A DNA stretch of 64,000 bases from Baylisascaris procyonis. Taxonomy: Eukaryota > Nematoda > Chromadorea > Rhabditida > Ascarididae. The stretch covers positions 4,712,001 through 4,776,000 of the forward strand of contig JAZARR010000088.1 in the NCBI GenBank assembly GCA_037389465.1. Reading direction: 5' to 3'. This document shows positions 1 through 13,246 of this stretch, piece after piece (within the stretch, counting starts at the first letter, position 1; every line of letters starts with the position of its first letter). The notes beneath the pieces were generated by a model. The model was given only the letters and a program-made list of their open reading frames with translations. It did no database searches and was not told the DNA's origin. A program made the translations under genes and the position numbers.

Positions 1-158
1 TGTGTGCACTTCAATTACAAATTAAAACGGATTGGGGCAAAAAAAAAAACAAAGAAACAAACAGATATAACCAGAAGAAAACAATAAACATGATTCAGAA
101 TGAAGAATAGCCCCTCGCGTGTAAGAGAAACTCCAGTCACTCAAGCACCATAGCTGCC

Positions 159-2134
159 TCACTCAGGCTCGTCCGCCTTCTCGCCATCCTCAACATTCAT
201 ATTATTCAAAACACATTCCTCAAAGACATTTGGTTGCATAAAAACGTTACTGACGAGAAATACATAAGACAAGAAAACAAATGAAATCGATAAACACGGG
301 TTCGTTATTAATTAAAACCGGCACTACTGGAGACAAAAGTACGCCTGAAATCTCATTCACTTTTCAGCCAATACTAAACGTTTTGAGTATATTGGCATGC
401 AAGCACCATCAATCTTGAGCAAAGAATGTGACTGCAGCTTAAATTTCAATGACAACAAACATAGCTGTTAAAGATGAAAATTAATTACAAAGGATACCTC
501 CTGAGAGACTTCGACCGCACCGCTGCTTCCCTCAGCTCTACTCACTCCATATTCGCCATCCTTTTCCTTCTGCGTAGTCTTCTTCACCCTACAACTTTCA
601 AATAAATAATATCACGTAAGATGAGTGTAGTGCTCTGAACGCTCCAAAGTGTTCATTCACGGGCAAAAATCGCCTCCAACAACAAGTAAACCATGAGGAC
701 AGTGAACGAGTCGAGTGCGTATGAACTAAGCATGTCATTATAACGAGGCTTTTGTGCCTCTTCTACGACTTGACCGCATTACAAATGAATTTCTAGACAT
801 TTTTAAACTATTCATGCCGGAGACACTTCGAGCCGAACTGCACACCGCTATGGTCCGAATCAATCGCCGCTAAGACGACACCTTCAGGAACAAAATGAAG
901 GTAGAGAGCCAAAACATGGCCCTACATCCTACATTTAAATCTTTTCTCATCGAAGTTTTGGCCTTATTAACGATTGCTCACTTAGATAAAGTTCGTCGCT
1001 TCGTTTATATGATATTCTATTATTACGTGAAAATCTACTTATTGTGTGCAGCGTAAAACTCACGTTTTCGCAGCAGCTCCCAGCTTCTTACTCTTCTTTG
1101 TTGAACCCGTCGGTCTTCCACGCTTCCCCTTCGACTTTGTGATCGCGGGTGCTACCTGAAACATGCCTTTCTCATCATTAAAAACCATCGAAACATAGCG
1201 CGGGGAATTAAGATAATGTGCATGCTTGTCCTACCAGGTGTTACAAACGAGAAATAAGCTTAGCAAGCACAGAAAAGATAATAAAGAACAAGACCTCAAT
1301 GACTCGCTAACAAACCGTATGGCTTGCATGAACGTTCCACAAGATTTAGAACATGAGTGATCCACTTCATGAAAACTATTGAGAAATTCCTCATTTGCAA
1401 CCATCATACTGTTGTCACATAGGAATATTCCCCACCATCTTCATGACAAGGAGATTTCATTGCTTACGCTGGTCCAGGAAAAATTCAAAAACTTAGTCGC
1501 CCATAAAAATTACCTGCTTAATTACTATCGGAATTCGTAAAATAAAGAGGTCAGTAGAAACATTACTTTTTAAACTAAAGTGTTTGTTTCGTAAAATTAT
1601 CTCTGCGAGATGATTAAAATATGAGTGCGCACACGAATGTTTCGATTCCAAGTACAGAAAAACCAACGCAATGCAGCAGGAATCTTTCTGCTTACGACTA
1701 AGAAACAAACTGAAAGACGAATTCCACATACAATATGTAGATGAATTTTATCCTTACTATACGATTAAGTCCTCGTGATAAAGAATTTTGCAAAAGAAGC
1801 ACATATATGGAACAAAAGAAATATCATGCGAACGAGGAAACATCAAAAACAAACGGAAGCTAAGTGAAAAAATAATGACCGATAAACGACCAATAAACAT
1901 GAGAGATCTGGAAACTGCCAGCAACGACTACAGCGGCTGCTGAAAGTGTTTTCCGTAGCAATAAAAAATTCAGTAAAAGTATTTTGCCCTGGCTATTTTA
2001 TGTGTTAGGTTTACCTTCGGCGCCAGACTGTTCGTCTTCTCGACGCCATTCTCCTCGGCAGCTTTCCTACTTGTCGGTGGACGCCCTCGCTTTGCGCCCT
2101 TCGATCCCTTCGCAACAGCCTTATGACGCGCCAT
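159..2134 (-). CDS. HMGA-like small AT-hook protein (4 exons, 120 aa)
   Basis: The exons, in transcript order, are 2134-2015, 1155-1064, 588-498 and 218-159. Each has GT..AG borders, and the phases (0, 2, 0) join into one frame ending in TGA at 161-159. The product is very basic at its N-terminus and middle, and acidic at its C-terminus (ending EDGEKADEPE). It carries two AT-hooks with the core KRGRP, at about residues 15-20 and 51-56. This is the layout of HMGA-type chromatin proteins, which bind the minor groove of AT-rich DNA and have an acidic tail. The two hooks lie in different exons. A role in the nucleus as an architectural chromatin factor is inferred from the hooks alone; no other domain is visible. 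The start is the first ATG after a good splice acceptor 43 bases upstream. The last acceptor (tctttgag) is weaker than the others, so the final 20 residues are less certain. Confidence 0.8.
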
Positions 2135-2190
2135 TGATGAAATCCGCCTCCTTCAAATATGACCTCAATAGAACTTCCTAAACAAATACA
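2135..2190 (-). promoter_or_regulatory. Probable SL trans-splice acceptor and 5' UTR of the AT-hook gene
   Basis: On the minus strand a strong acceptor (tgtatttgtttag) ends at 2178, so the mature 5' end would begin at 2177, 43 bases before the ATG. No donor exon upstream is evident. In nematodes such an acceptor close to a start codon commonly marks spliced-leader addition. This is inference; 5' RACE or RNA reads carrying a leader would settle it. Confidence 0.45.
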
Positions 2191-5043
2191 TCAAAGAATA
2201 TGCGTCCCAAACGAATTCGCCGAGCAACAAAAGTCCCAAATATAAACTCTACTATAAATGTCAGTTCAACTTCTAGTTCTCATTTTTTGTCATATTCCTT
2301 CCATTTTTTCAGCGTCAACTCACTTATCACAATCGCATTACTTCTCAGTCAACATTCACATTGCCATCATTCGTCAGAATTGCACTTACTAATGATAAGA
2401 CAACGAGAAATTTGACATTAAGAGATAGCATCAAGTCGTGGAAATCGATGTTGTGACCAAACAGACACTAAAAAAATATTCAGATCACACTAACAAAACT
2501 AATAACTCATACATTAGTTAAGAAAACATCACGAATATTAATGGGGTCGATTGTAAAGGATTGTTAGAACTGTCACGCATTTATCATCAGGTGCCTGTCA
2601 AAATGTACTGCAATAGATAACAATGCAATGTTCACTTCCGTTTTCGATGAACAACACTAATCTTTACATAACTTTCCCGGATTAACGAAAAAAATTTAAT
2701 GCAGCTGCATGTCTTGCATTTTATCTACATTTAACTTGCAAAAATGCTAAACAGCATTTTCATTACATAAACTAGAAACACATCCCAGAGAATATTATGT
2801 CGATAGAAGTCAGCTATACGGATCGCAAAGTAATCGATTCAAACACAAAGTTATGCAGCAAATATGCGATTACAGGAACATATGAGATGAATATATAAAA
2901 CCCATCCATTAAAAAAGTGAACTCTCAAACGAAACCATGCACAGTGGGCTACAACTATCGGTGCTAGAAATGAATAGAAAGTGAAGAAGTAGTAATGAAT
3001 CAGTGAATTTTGAAAAGGAGGGAGCCAGTGCTTTCGTAGAATTCTGAAAAGATTTAGAAGCAGTATATCATCCCTCAGATGTATGAAAATAGACTTATTT
3101 TGAACTATGTGATCATATGACCAAAGATAGTCTTCATGAAAGTTTCATTCAAAGCTATCAGGTTTACAAACCTCAGTATACCGATATCAACAAGGCAGTA
3201 AAAAATTAAACAACAACAGCATTTTACGGTCAGCGATATAATGCGCAATTGACGATTCGATCATGGCCTCACATTTCACTTCTAGGCGCATTTGCTTCCA
3301 TGACAAACAATCCTCTACTTAAGATTGCAACATGCTAAATGCTGCTATCGGCATCCCGGTGATACGGTATCCAAGCTATTAATATTACATCTTCCTCACA
3401 GAATACAAACGCCGCGCAACGTTTACCATATAACGCCTCTTCCAATTTGCAGGCTCTGTGACGTCGATCTTCATCCGATCGTCGATCTTTCGAAGTAGGA
3501 TGCGCGAACATCATCGGCGGCATTGGAAGCTTTCAGTTTTTGGGTATATACGAGCGGGAAGAGAATGTCGGAAATGGTCATTCCCCCCCTCAACATTTCA
3601 TCTTCGTGGAACGATTAGGAATTAAAAGAGTTTTTAACCAATGATTCATGTTCGGAGAAACGAACGACTCACTGAACGGTACATAACGTTAAGCATGAAC
3701 GCTGACACATTGCAAAAGCTTCCAAGTTGAGGAAAAAGGCTACGAACTTATGTGTTAATTTGAGAGTTAACAAGTTTTCCGTACAGCGAGTGAACCTCCA
3801 TTGAGAATAATGGGTAGCAGCTTTTTCTTTCCATCTGTGATCCAGACAGTATATTCAAGTTGCGCCTGAATCAATGAGACTCTTGAAAGTTCCGACCTGA
3901 GAAGTCTCAATGACCTGTGGTAAAAAAGAAATCGGAAGGGGATTAGATTCCACAACGGACGCTGCAATGACTACTAATTGCCTCGACGAGGTTTTTCCAC
4001 ATGACCGCAACTGTTTTATTGGAGTGTGGCTTGACTAAAATTTGCTATGCAACTGGCTCGATAACGTTTCCTCCTGGCGCGGACGACGATATGGCTCTCT
4101 TCGAGGGTGGCCTTGCCACTTTTTTCATGCGCAACTCAAACAGAGCACGGGGCCTTTGAAATGAACCTTGGACGTTTCATTTTCTTCCAGTTTTCTCAAT
4201 TTGTCGATCACCTTACTTTACGAGCAGGTGCACCACTCGAAAAAAAAAAAGAAATCGCCTTACCCCTTTCAGAAGGCACATATACTCACAATGAATTGAC
4301 GAGAGCAAAATCAGGGCGGTCAAATCATCTTCAAACAAACTGCAATGCGCTGTGAGGCAAGGTAAGGAAAGATATCTGGCTTTACAAGTCATATTTAAAT
4401 GAAGCTCACTACAATGACTTATTTGGACCATTGAGAAGCAAGTAGACCATCGAGACGAGTATAATTTCTCACTGCCACTCTTCAAATGCGAAAGTTTTTG
4501 AAATAAAACTTGATATTACGCATTACTCTTAGGGCTATAAAGTATGAAAGTGCTACTCGTAACAGAGCGTAGGAATTATGCCACAACAAACAGTCTAAGT
4601 ATGCACATATAAAATGACACCTATAATGGACTGTAGTATTCGCTTAACTAAACGGTAATCAACAGATTGTAGTTCCGCAAGAAAAAAAAACAATGTGATA
4701 ACATAACGAACAAGTGAGGTAGTTGAGATATACCCTATAATTATGAAACGAACTCAAGTTTTACAAATAAAAGCAACCAGTCGGATGCAATAAGACAAAA
4801 GGTTTTTTTCTCTCGTTTGGAAGATTACATATGAAGGTGTTCAGTTGGAAACGATATATCACACAGATATTTGATAAGAAAGATATGCTAATCGAGTGAA
4901 AGCGAAGAAAAAAGCTCAACATTACTGAGATCTTAATAAACGAAGCAAAGTAAGTGTTGGTAGATTTAGCCGCACACGCGTGCGCAGCAGAGATAGAGAG
5001 GGTGTGCGTTAGTGACGAATGACGCCGTCTTATACGTTTATCA

Positions 5044-5077
<34 letters not shown>

Positions 5078-7350
5078 AAAAAAGAAAAACGTTGGAACAA
5101 TAATAAGGCGAAGAAAAAACACTTACAAAGTCGAGGCTAGTTTTAAAGTCGGTTTTTAAATCTTAATAGATGAATGAATGATGCAAACTTGAAAAGCAAA
5201 GTAATCTAATCGCAATGTTAGTGCAAAATTTATGACACTGAAGCATATTTGAAATGCATCGCAAATGTTATGCAAAAAAAAAAAAAAAACTGAATATTAT
5301 TATAGACGTTACAATAGTTCGTTGACTAGATGTTCTTTGAGATATGCCATAGCCATCGAAATGCTCTCACATCAACATACAAACTCTTCGAGCACGTTCT
5401 TATTGATGAATGCACAAATAGGGCGGGGCCACTCGCTACTAACGCGCACTTTTGCGGCAATTTTTTGCATGCGTGCTTGTCGTTGATTGTTGCGACCTTT
5501 CGAAAACAGCACTCGTAAACAATTGCGCACAGTGCCGGATTAGAGAGAGAACAATCCCGCCAATTTAGTGCTAGAAAAAAAAAATAATCGAAAATGTGAT
5601 CGTTACTTGCTCACTCATTAAAAGGAACTTATACAATATGAAGGTAACTCCCCCAAAACCACAAAAAACAACTGGACCTTAGAAATGAACAGGGACAGCT
5701 GGAAGAGGTACGAATTTTTATTAAATGCGGGAGTAAGAAATTGAAGTTTTTCGAAATATTAGAATTTTTGATATATCTAACAAGTCGAGGACGAAAATGG
5801 AAAAGGCAGTGAATTTGCAGTGAGGAAGTGGGAGGAGGAGTACCAATTAAGCCTAAAAATAGCACACAGTTAAATTCAATAAACCAAAAACCAAAAGTCT
5901 AGTCCAAAGTGATTGTTGATCATTAGTTCAGACTGAACACTAATATACAAAATAAACTAACACAACATAAAAAACCAAATCAAGTAAATCGCTATCGCAA
6001 CATGCTAGAAGCTATTCTCACACCACGATTCACAGCGCCAAGAGCTCCAACTACAACCGACCGCACAAGCGCAGACCAACGTGAACAATGAACGAGAATT
6101 GCGGCACAGTTTACCGCGATGACCCGACCGCACCGCACCAAACAGCAACGCGGCATTGCAATTGGTCGATCATGTCAAAGTGCATTCACATTTACAGTAG
6201 GCATTGAGGTATATACAGTAATAAAACAATAAAAGAAAATATGAAATGTGCGATTATATTAGCGAAGATGTTTCAAGTGTAATACATATGCAAAAGCAAC
6301 ATGCATAATCGATATCCTCTAATAAAGATAAGAACAAATAAAGGTGATTTAAATTACTTCTTTCTCTCTCAGAGATTTTGCAAGAGGGTTAGCTCAAAAT
6401 ATGAACGGAAGCAGTAAAGGATTCCAGGAACAAACTAACGATTGGATCGATGCTCATAGTAGTCAAAAAACGTGGAGAGCTTCTCTTAGGGTAGTTCAGA
6501 AAAACTCTTAACAGCTTTGAAGACTAGAGCAAATACAATCTTAAGTCGACGACGCTAAAAGACTTTAAGACAAAAAGCCCTCAAGCAAATCTCATAACCG
6601 GGTCGAATGTAATATTCTTGTATATTTTCAATATTTATCACATGGGGTGACTATATAAAATAACTATGTACAATTTTCCACAATGGAACGGTAGTACACA
6701 ATATACGGCTTTACGATAATATTCAATGCATCTGGTCTGTACGCAGAATGCAGTTCGGCACTTTTAATTGCTTCATCACAAATTCGAATTCCTCATGCAT
6801 TTTAAAGTTGTTTTTTGATCGCCTGGTTTATATCTATTGGGCTATAAAGAAAATGCTTTTCTGTTATTATTAGACGAAGATATTTGGGCAGATAACTGAC
6901 TGAATCATTACTAATACAAAGCATCAAGCATACGACTGAATGTAATTTTTAAAAAACGTTCATATTCCATATTCTCTCAACAATTCAAGCATCGGAAAAA
7001 CAGTTATCTCTTTCAATGCTCGGAAGCAGTACATTAGCATTAGCACAATCAAATTCCCAAAAAATATATTATTGAGAGGCGCCAAAATAGACGGAACGGT
7101 CGTTATTTTATGCTTAGGCGACCACTTGCGAGGAAAAAATTTTCGTTGCGAACGCATCGTTTACGAGGGTCAAATCATCGAAAGAAGAAAGGCTAGAGTA
7201 TATCCCTACGGGGTTTCGCGTTAACCAAATGCGTTGGACTACACTGACAGAGGAATGTCTCAAGGGAATTAGTCTCAAACGATCAATGCCGTCTTCATTC
7301 GAATATACGTTCAAATTTGGAGCATTAATACTGGTACATTAGTCGCACAA
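2191..7350. other. AT-rich intergenic region, no supported gene
   Basis: Only short open frames occur here (at most about 90 codons), and none has splice context or recognisable protein similarity. A long poly-A run, interrupted near its end, lies at about 5047-5090. A shorter A run near 5274-5289 falls inside a spurious open frame. A nearly palindromic tract (AGTTCAGACTGAAC core) lies near 5930. I see no RNA gene. Confidence 0.5.
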
Positions 7351-7481
7351 AGATCACCAATGACCTCAAGAAATTCATGTTACAAAGACTGTGAAGATCA
7401 CCAATGACCTCAAGAAATTCATGTTACAAAGACTGTGAAGATCACCAATGACCTCAAGAAATTCATGTTACAAAGACTGTG
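7351..7481. repeat. 44-bp tandem repeat, three copies
   Basis: A 44-base unit beginning agatcaccaatgacctcaag starts at 7351, 7395 and 7439. The copies look identical until the third ends in ctgtgcattggg. This is a young local triplication in otherwise unique sequence. No coding frame runs through it. Confidence 0.95.
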
Positions 7482-9791
7482 CATTGGGAAGATCGATAAG
7501 CGACAATTAAAGGGCATATTTTTTTGCAAGCAATATTAATATGAAGCAACTCACACATTGAAAGCAAGGTCATGCTTTCAATCAACATAATATTCAGGCC
7601 AGAACATATTGGATTCGCTAACTGCCAACTCCTTCCTTTTTTTTGTCAGAACGTAATCATAACGGAAAATTTTGAGAACAGACTACATGGAAGATGAGAA
7701 ATTGGGCATTGATAACCAAGTTTTTCGAAATAGGTTTTACATCAGGAGCAGTGCTATCAGCTAGCAGTTCTAACTTTGGTATTTTATTGGCAATATCAGT
7801 ATTTAGTGGTTGGGTTTCGTTGTAAGAGAATTTTTTTGTAACATTTGCAACATTCGATTCTAGAATCTAAATCATGCAAACGAAAGCTTCTCATATCAAC
7901 TGACTATGCTAGATTCTGCGCTAAGAACTTTCCTGAACGATAGTGAATATGAACGTCAGACGCTGGGTGCAATGTTGAAGGAGCGCACCTAACTACTAAG
8001 CGGAGATGTTAAAAGATGCAACGATATAAATTCGAATTAAGCAGTTATGAACCTCCACACGATTCAACCCTGGTTGAATGTTGAACTAGTGGCAGGCATA
8101 GCATGAAGTTTTGCGAGTTCGCCCATTAAACGAACAAATTCCACAATTTGGCAATAAATTTATTCAAATTTTAGCACATATATGTGCAATAAACAATATA
8201 ACCGCACATAAAATATATGCAAATTTTTTTGATAAATTTGTGTTTGCAATTCGCTTTGAAATCGAGCAATTAGACTTGAAGCTGACAATAACGATCGTCG
8301 AAAAACATAAGATAAAATCCACTATGCCTTCCGAATCAAAAACTATCAAGCAGAAAAAAAAAAGCGCGCACGTATGCACACAGCCACACACATACACCTA
8401 CAGGTATATTATGCACACAATACGTCAGCATATCGTATTTTATAAAAAGATTTATTCAGAATTGGCAAACACATTAGGAACTATATCGCATCTCGATTAC
8501 AGCTAACCTATTGGTATTGTTACCGAAATTGAGTCTAACCGATCATATAGTTGTAACCGATCATCTAACCGATCATCATATACAGCTAACCTATAGTCTA
8601 ACCGATCTAACCGATCGATTATTCACTGCCATCCTCTCTCAAATAGTAACTGCAGTTCATGAAAATACTAATTGATTAATCGAAATCACGCGAAAAGACA
8701 CGCTTAACGCTTAGCCTCATATGCCGATCGTACACACTCCCATTGGGGAATATATGCGTGAAGTGAAGACCACCCATGGGCGTGGGCAAACGACTGCGAA
8801 AAGTGACATGTCGCCGAGGCGATTCACTTGACCCGAATAGTGCGGAACGCAAATCGACTTACACGATTAATTTAATGCACTTGTGTCAAGACGAGCAAGA
8901 GTCGGCAAATGATTGTGATTGCAGAAAGCAACAAAAAAACAAAAAAAGAAAGAAAGCCCTAGTAATCCAAGTCGTTAGATAGGTCAGATAGTATTTGTCA
9001 AGTATTATTATTAGATATATTATTGTAAATCATAACGCATTATCTTGCATATTCATACAATAATTTACAAATATTTGCGCAGATTTGATATTGTTTAGCA
9101 ATCCTAGATTCGATATAAGCATTGCTATTGTGGCGATGTAATTTCTTTATTGCTAACAACAAAATTTAGATAAATGTAAGATTTAAAAACGCATTAAAAT
9201 TATGTAAAACTTAATGTTTAAGCAGTATGATCAATACAGACGATTTCTGAATGATATAAGCATCGATTATAATGGAGAAATAAAACGATGAATGCGTTTT
9301 TTTTTTTTTTTTTTTTTTTGGATTGAGATAAAACAAATCATCTTATATATCTCTGCGGGGAAACATAAGTTATCTCAAAATATGTATTGAAGGTATGACT
9401 CCAACATATTAGGATTGATAGCGTAATTTTCTTTTTCATTTTCTTTTAAAGCAACACAATCGTATATCGCATTATTGTTTTAGATTTCGCAATTGTTTTT
9501 TAAAGGCTTGTAAGAATATAGTGCTGCAAAAGATTTTCAGATATAAGTTAGGTCTTGCAAAGATCCAACTATTCGAAAACACTGCAGCTGGCAAAGTTCC
9601 AAACGTGGATAGTCATAATTGTCGCAATTTTAGTGCGCAACTTCGCACAAATTCGAAGAAGCAGGTGATCGGCGTGTCGCCGCAGGCGCCGCCTTTCGTT
9701 GATTGTGATCGGGTACGTGTGAGGCGTGTGAAGCGTTCACTTTCACATCGATTGACCGACTGCTGTCAGCAAGACACCTCTCCGCTCCACG
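7482..9791. other. Intergenic region upstream of the SERF gene
   Basis: There is no supported gene. An open frame of 131 codons at 8111-8506 has low-complexity, lysine-rich composition and lacks splice context. A cluster of TAACCGATC motifs lies at 8536-8616 and a T run at about 9298-9319. The last few hundred bases before 9792 are richer in GC and presumably hold the SERF promoter. A possible trans-splice acceptor (gactgctgtcag) lies about 20 bases before the ATG. Confidence 0.45.
8536..8616. repeat. Cluster of five TAACCGATC motifs
   Basis: The exact nonamer TAACCGATC occurs at 8536, 8554, 8566, 8599 and 8608. Related GCTAACCTAT stretches lie beside it. This could be a degenerate satellite or a cluster of binding sites; nothing else identifies it. 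Confidence 0.8.
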
Positions 9792-12700
9792 ATGACGCGT
9801 AAGTTGTCGAATTCATTTAGGGTCTTGGTCGAGTTGAAACATGGTCATGTACGTGAGGCATTTTTGTAGATGTGTTGAGCAGGTGTTTTAAGATTAGTAA
9901 GTGAATCAGCAAGCCAAAAAAGATGGCACGATATGTGCTTTTGCATTCTACTAATCTAACGGGTCCGTTCTGGAACTTACCCACGGGAAAGCAAAATGTC
10001 TAAATTATGCATTCGTATTTGAAAGGGTCTAGTCGCTTTTAGAAATCTCATAAAAAGATTAAGTTTCCATGTGTCATAAGCGGTATAAAGTGCATGCAAA
10101 TTTTTCGAAACCTTTAAACGCCTCTAAAATTTTCTCAAAATTGATGCATCAATGTGAAATACAGTTTGTGGTTAACTTGCTGTGTCTATTATACCCACTA
10201 AATTACATAATTTTATCATGCCGAGTTGAAATTGTTGAATAGAGACCGGAATGTGTACACGTTCATAGAGACAGGCACATGCTTGCCGTAAAGCATTTTC
10301 GAAGAGCAAAAATGCGTAAAAATAGTGAAATAAGTTTGAATAATGGAGGCTATTACCGGGTTTATATATCGAAAGATCGATGATCGAAATTAAACACCGA
10401 AAATCGTCGAGATTTTCGACGTTTTGATATGGTGTTAGGAGAGTTGCTAGAACTCAACTGAATATTACGCCTATGGCTTGTATATTGAAGTTGAATCGTC
10501 ACGAAGTCATCTATAGTTGGCGTGAAAAGTTAGCGCTGCTTATGATTCAGTGACCATATCGCTAATTTTATTTGTTAATTCTTGATTATGTTTTATTGTT
10601 TTTATTATTTATTAATTCAAAAAAAGCAACATATTTGTGCGTGAAGATATCTTTCTATTCGGTAATTTCAATATACGCACCATAAAAGAGATAGAAATAA
10701 ATTTGAAAGATCGGAAGTGTGTTTCTTAGCAATTTTTCGAATCTAAGCCCACTATCTGTTGGGTCATATTCTCAATGAGTCTTATATGGCGGGAATGTCC
10801 TGGAATTTACGGATTCGCTATCACTGTGCAAGTAATCAAGCGTGAAGTCGAATGAAATGGTTTATTTTTTTTTATTTTTTTTTTGGTACAGGATTTCTAC
10901 AGTCACTTGGACGATTAGAAAAGCGAATGGCTTCGTTGTATGTTTTTTTACCGGTTTGCTTCAGTATTTCAAAACCGGCATTGAATAGTACGTTTTTTTT
11001 TCGCCAGCGAGCATATATACCAGTATTCGTTCTTCTATATGCTTGCCGATTCGTATTGATTGATTCCTCAACGAGAAGTTTCTGTCTTTTTCATTTCTGA
11101 TTGGTTGTGAAAAAATGAATTTCAGATCACATTTAAGTATATTTTTCACATATCCCACGGGTATGAGTTGATTTGGAAATTGTATACTTAAATGAATGGT
11201 CAAATACGTTGTAGATTGTTCTCATCGAATTTCAGTCACTATTATGGTGCGTAAATTGAAACTACCGAATGGACAACATACACATAGATGTCGACAAGCA
11301 TAACCTCGCCAAGTTTGGTTTCTTTTTTTGTCCACAAAAGATTGCATATTCCAACTTTTGGTTGTATAACTTGTCGAAGAAGCATGTCTTTTTTTGGCGA
11401 CAAGGTATGATCCGATTCGTTAAGATTATCTCTCATAGCAGTTGATCGTGATGCGCGCAAAAGACAGCATTATTTTAAATTATATTTTCGAAATACGAGT
11501 GAATAAAGTTGTTAGGGGGGGAATGGAATGGGGAGGGGGGAGGGGGTACTGAGAGATTGCGATATAAGCATGTCAGGTGGAATCTTGAACCGCTTTCAGC
11601 TCTATGCATAGTACATATTCAAGCTGGATGCCTTATGTTAACTATCAATAAGCAAGTATGAAAAATTCAAACGAAGGAATCGATGGTAACCCAATGTAGC
11701 GACGAGTAGATGGAACTGATTGTCTACGTTAAGGAAAGAAAGAAAAGAAACAAAATAAAACTGTCGTAAATATGGCTTTAAAAATTTTTGTTGATAAAAT
11801 AGAAACAATAAAGTGGGGGGGGGGGGGTGGGTGGGAGTGTTTAATTGCTACAAAATATGAGTTCTAAATTCTTTATGGTGGTATATTTTGATTTTTATCT
11901 GCAGGTGGAAATCAGCGTGAGTTGGCTCGCGAGAAGAACATGAAAAAGCAGGCACAAATGAAGAAAGGACAATCAAAAGATGCTCAAGTAAGGATTCAAC
12001 TTTTCCTTTAGTTGCATCAATTATCTCTTTGTACAGCATCGGTAAGAGATATGAAACGAAAATGTAGAGGGGATAGTTGGCATAATTTGCTACGGTATTG
12101 ATGAAAATGAGGTTTTAGTTTTAGAAAAGGTAGTAATCTCTGCTACGTTGGCAAGTTGATTGTTTAGATGGGCAAATTGTTTAGATAAGTAACCAAGACC
12201 ACAAATTTACTATGCCTTTATCGCTCTGATTTATTGTTTTTGAAGTCACAATTTGGTGTTTTTGGTGAGTGGTTGCAATTTTTTATACTAATATCCATCT
12301 TTTTTTATGTAGATTCATTTTAAGGAGCAAAAGGCTATAGGAATCATCTGGAAATTACAGCGCTCTTTTTTCATAATATAACTGGAATCTAGTTGTAAGA
12401 TAACAAGGGTCGTTTCTAAAAATTGGGGCTTTGGAAATTTGATTGAGAGACTGTTTCTCATTGCAAGCTTTCTTCAGATGTTAAGGAGACGTTAAAATTC
12501 TTTAGTATTGTGATTTTGGTGCGGATTTAATAAAAAGGTCAAGGATAGTCCCAGTTGCATTAAAGTATTTCAACTTGTCGTTTAAAAAAAAAAAAAAAAC
12601 ACCACTTTTCGTGACTATATAAAAGAATCAGTGATATTGATTAATTGTTGCATCGTCGGTGCTAGTTAATATTTTTATTTTTGAGCGTTATTCTTACCAT

Positions 12701-13037
12701 CTAGTTAATGTGCTTAGCAGGCAATAAAATCTATACGATACATTGGGTCTTAAATCCAACAGTGTTGATCTTTGCTCGTAACATTATGGTTGATTTTGAG
12801 AGAGACTGCAATGTAGCCATTGTTAGCATCTCTCTAAATAAATAGTAATGGAAATCACTTTGATATTTATCCACTCATAAAGGATTGTTGCAGTCAGTTA
12901 AGCTGGATAATCGAATGGAGCGTGACGCTGATATAATGAGAAAAAAGCAGGAGGCAGCACTTGCCAAAAAGGCGGCTGAAGCTGCAGCGAATGCGAGCAA
13001 CTCGAAGAAGGTACAGAATTATGACCCGCTGAAATAG
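9792..13037 (+). CDS. moag-4: SERF/MOAG-4 family small protein (modifier of amyloid aggregation)
   Basis: Three exons, 9792-9798, 11905-11987 and 12894-13037, encode 77 residues. The first exon is only ATG ACG C, and the split codon restores MTRGNQRELARE at the N-terminus. That is the hallmark of the 4F5/SERF family (small EDRK-rich factors). The rest is a charged helix rich in K, E and A (for example QEAALAKKAAEAA near residues 49-61) and ends in YDPLK. Family knowledge: nematode MOAG-4 and human SERF proteins bind amyloid-prone proteins and speed their aggregation; SERF also binds nucleic acids. There is no signal peptide or membrane segment, so it should be cytosolic or nuclear. A GT follows AAGAAG near the end and could act as an alternative donor, but reading on to TAG gives a plausible C-terminus. 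The symbol is transferred by family. Introns 1 and 2 are about 2.1 and 0.9 kb, long for such a small gene. Confidence 0.88.
11514..11547 (+). repeat. G-rich tract in SERF intron 1
   Basis: Runs of 8, 4, 6 and 5 Gs separated by short A-containing gaps. Four or more G-runs so close together could form a G-quadruplex on the plus strand. Confidence 0.75.
11815..11834 (+). repeat. Poly-G tract in SERF intron 1
   Basis: Thirteen Gs followed by TGGGTGGG, about 70 bases upstream of the acceptor of exon 2. It is another quadruplex-capable run in AT-rich sequence. Confidence 0.8.
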
Positions 13038-13240
13038 CGCCATTAAATTCGGTGATAATCCAGTTGTTTTGTATTCTGCTACCGTCCATCTGTTGTTTCG
13101 ATCTATCCCAGCTGCATACATGCCTTCTGAAAATCGCTGCAAAGTTTTAAACCATTGTTATATCAGTTTGTAACATAGATTACATCCTCAAGTGTCTTCC
13201 TTTTTTTTGATGTTTAATATGTGTGCAGATTTCTTTCGCA

Positions 13241-13246
13241 AATAAA
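13241..13246 (+). terminator. Poly(A) signal of the SERF gene
   Basis: A canonical AATAAA lies 204 bases after the TAG stop, following a T-rich stretch. It is the most likely 3'-end signal for this transcript. Confidence 0.55.

Noticed and set aside
8111..8506. 131-codon frame, the longest in the intergenic region
   Set aside because: AT-driven composition with poly-lysine, no acceptor or donor and no similarity recognised; treated as chance.
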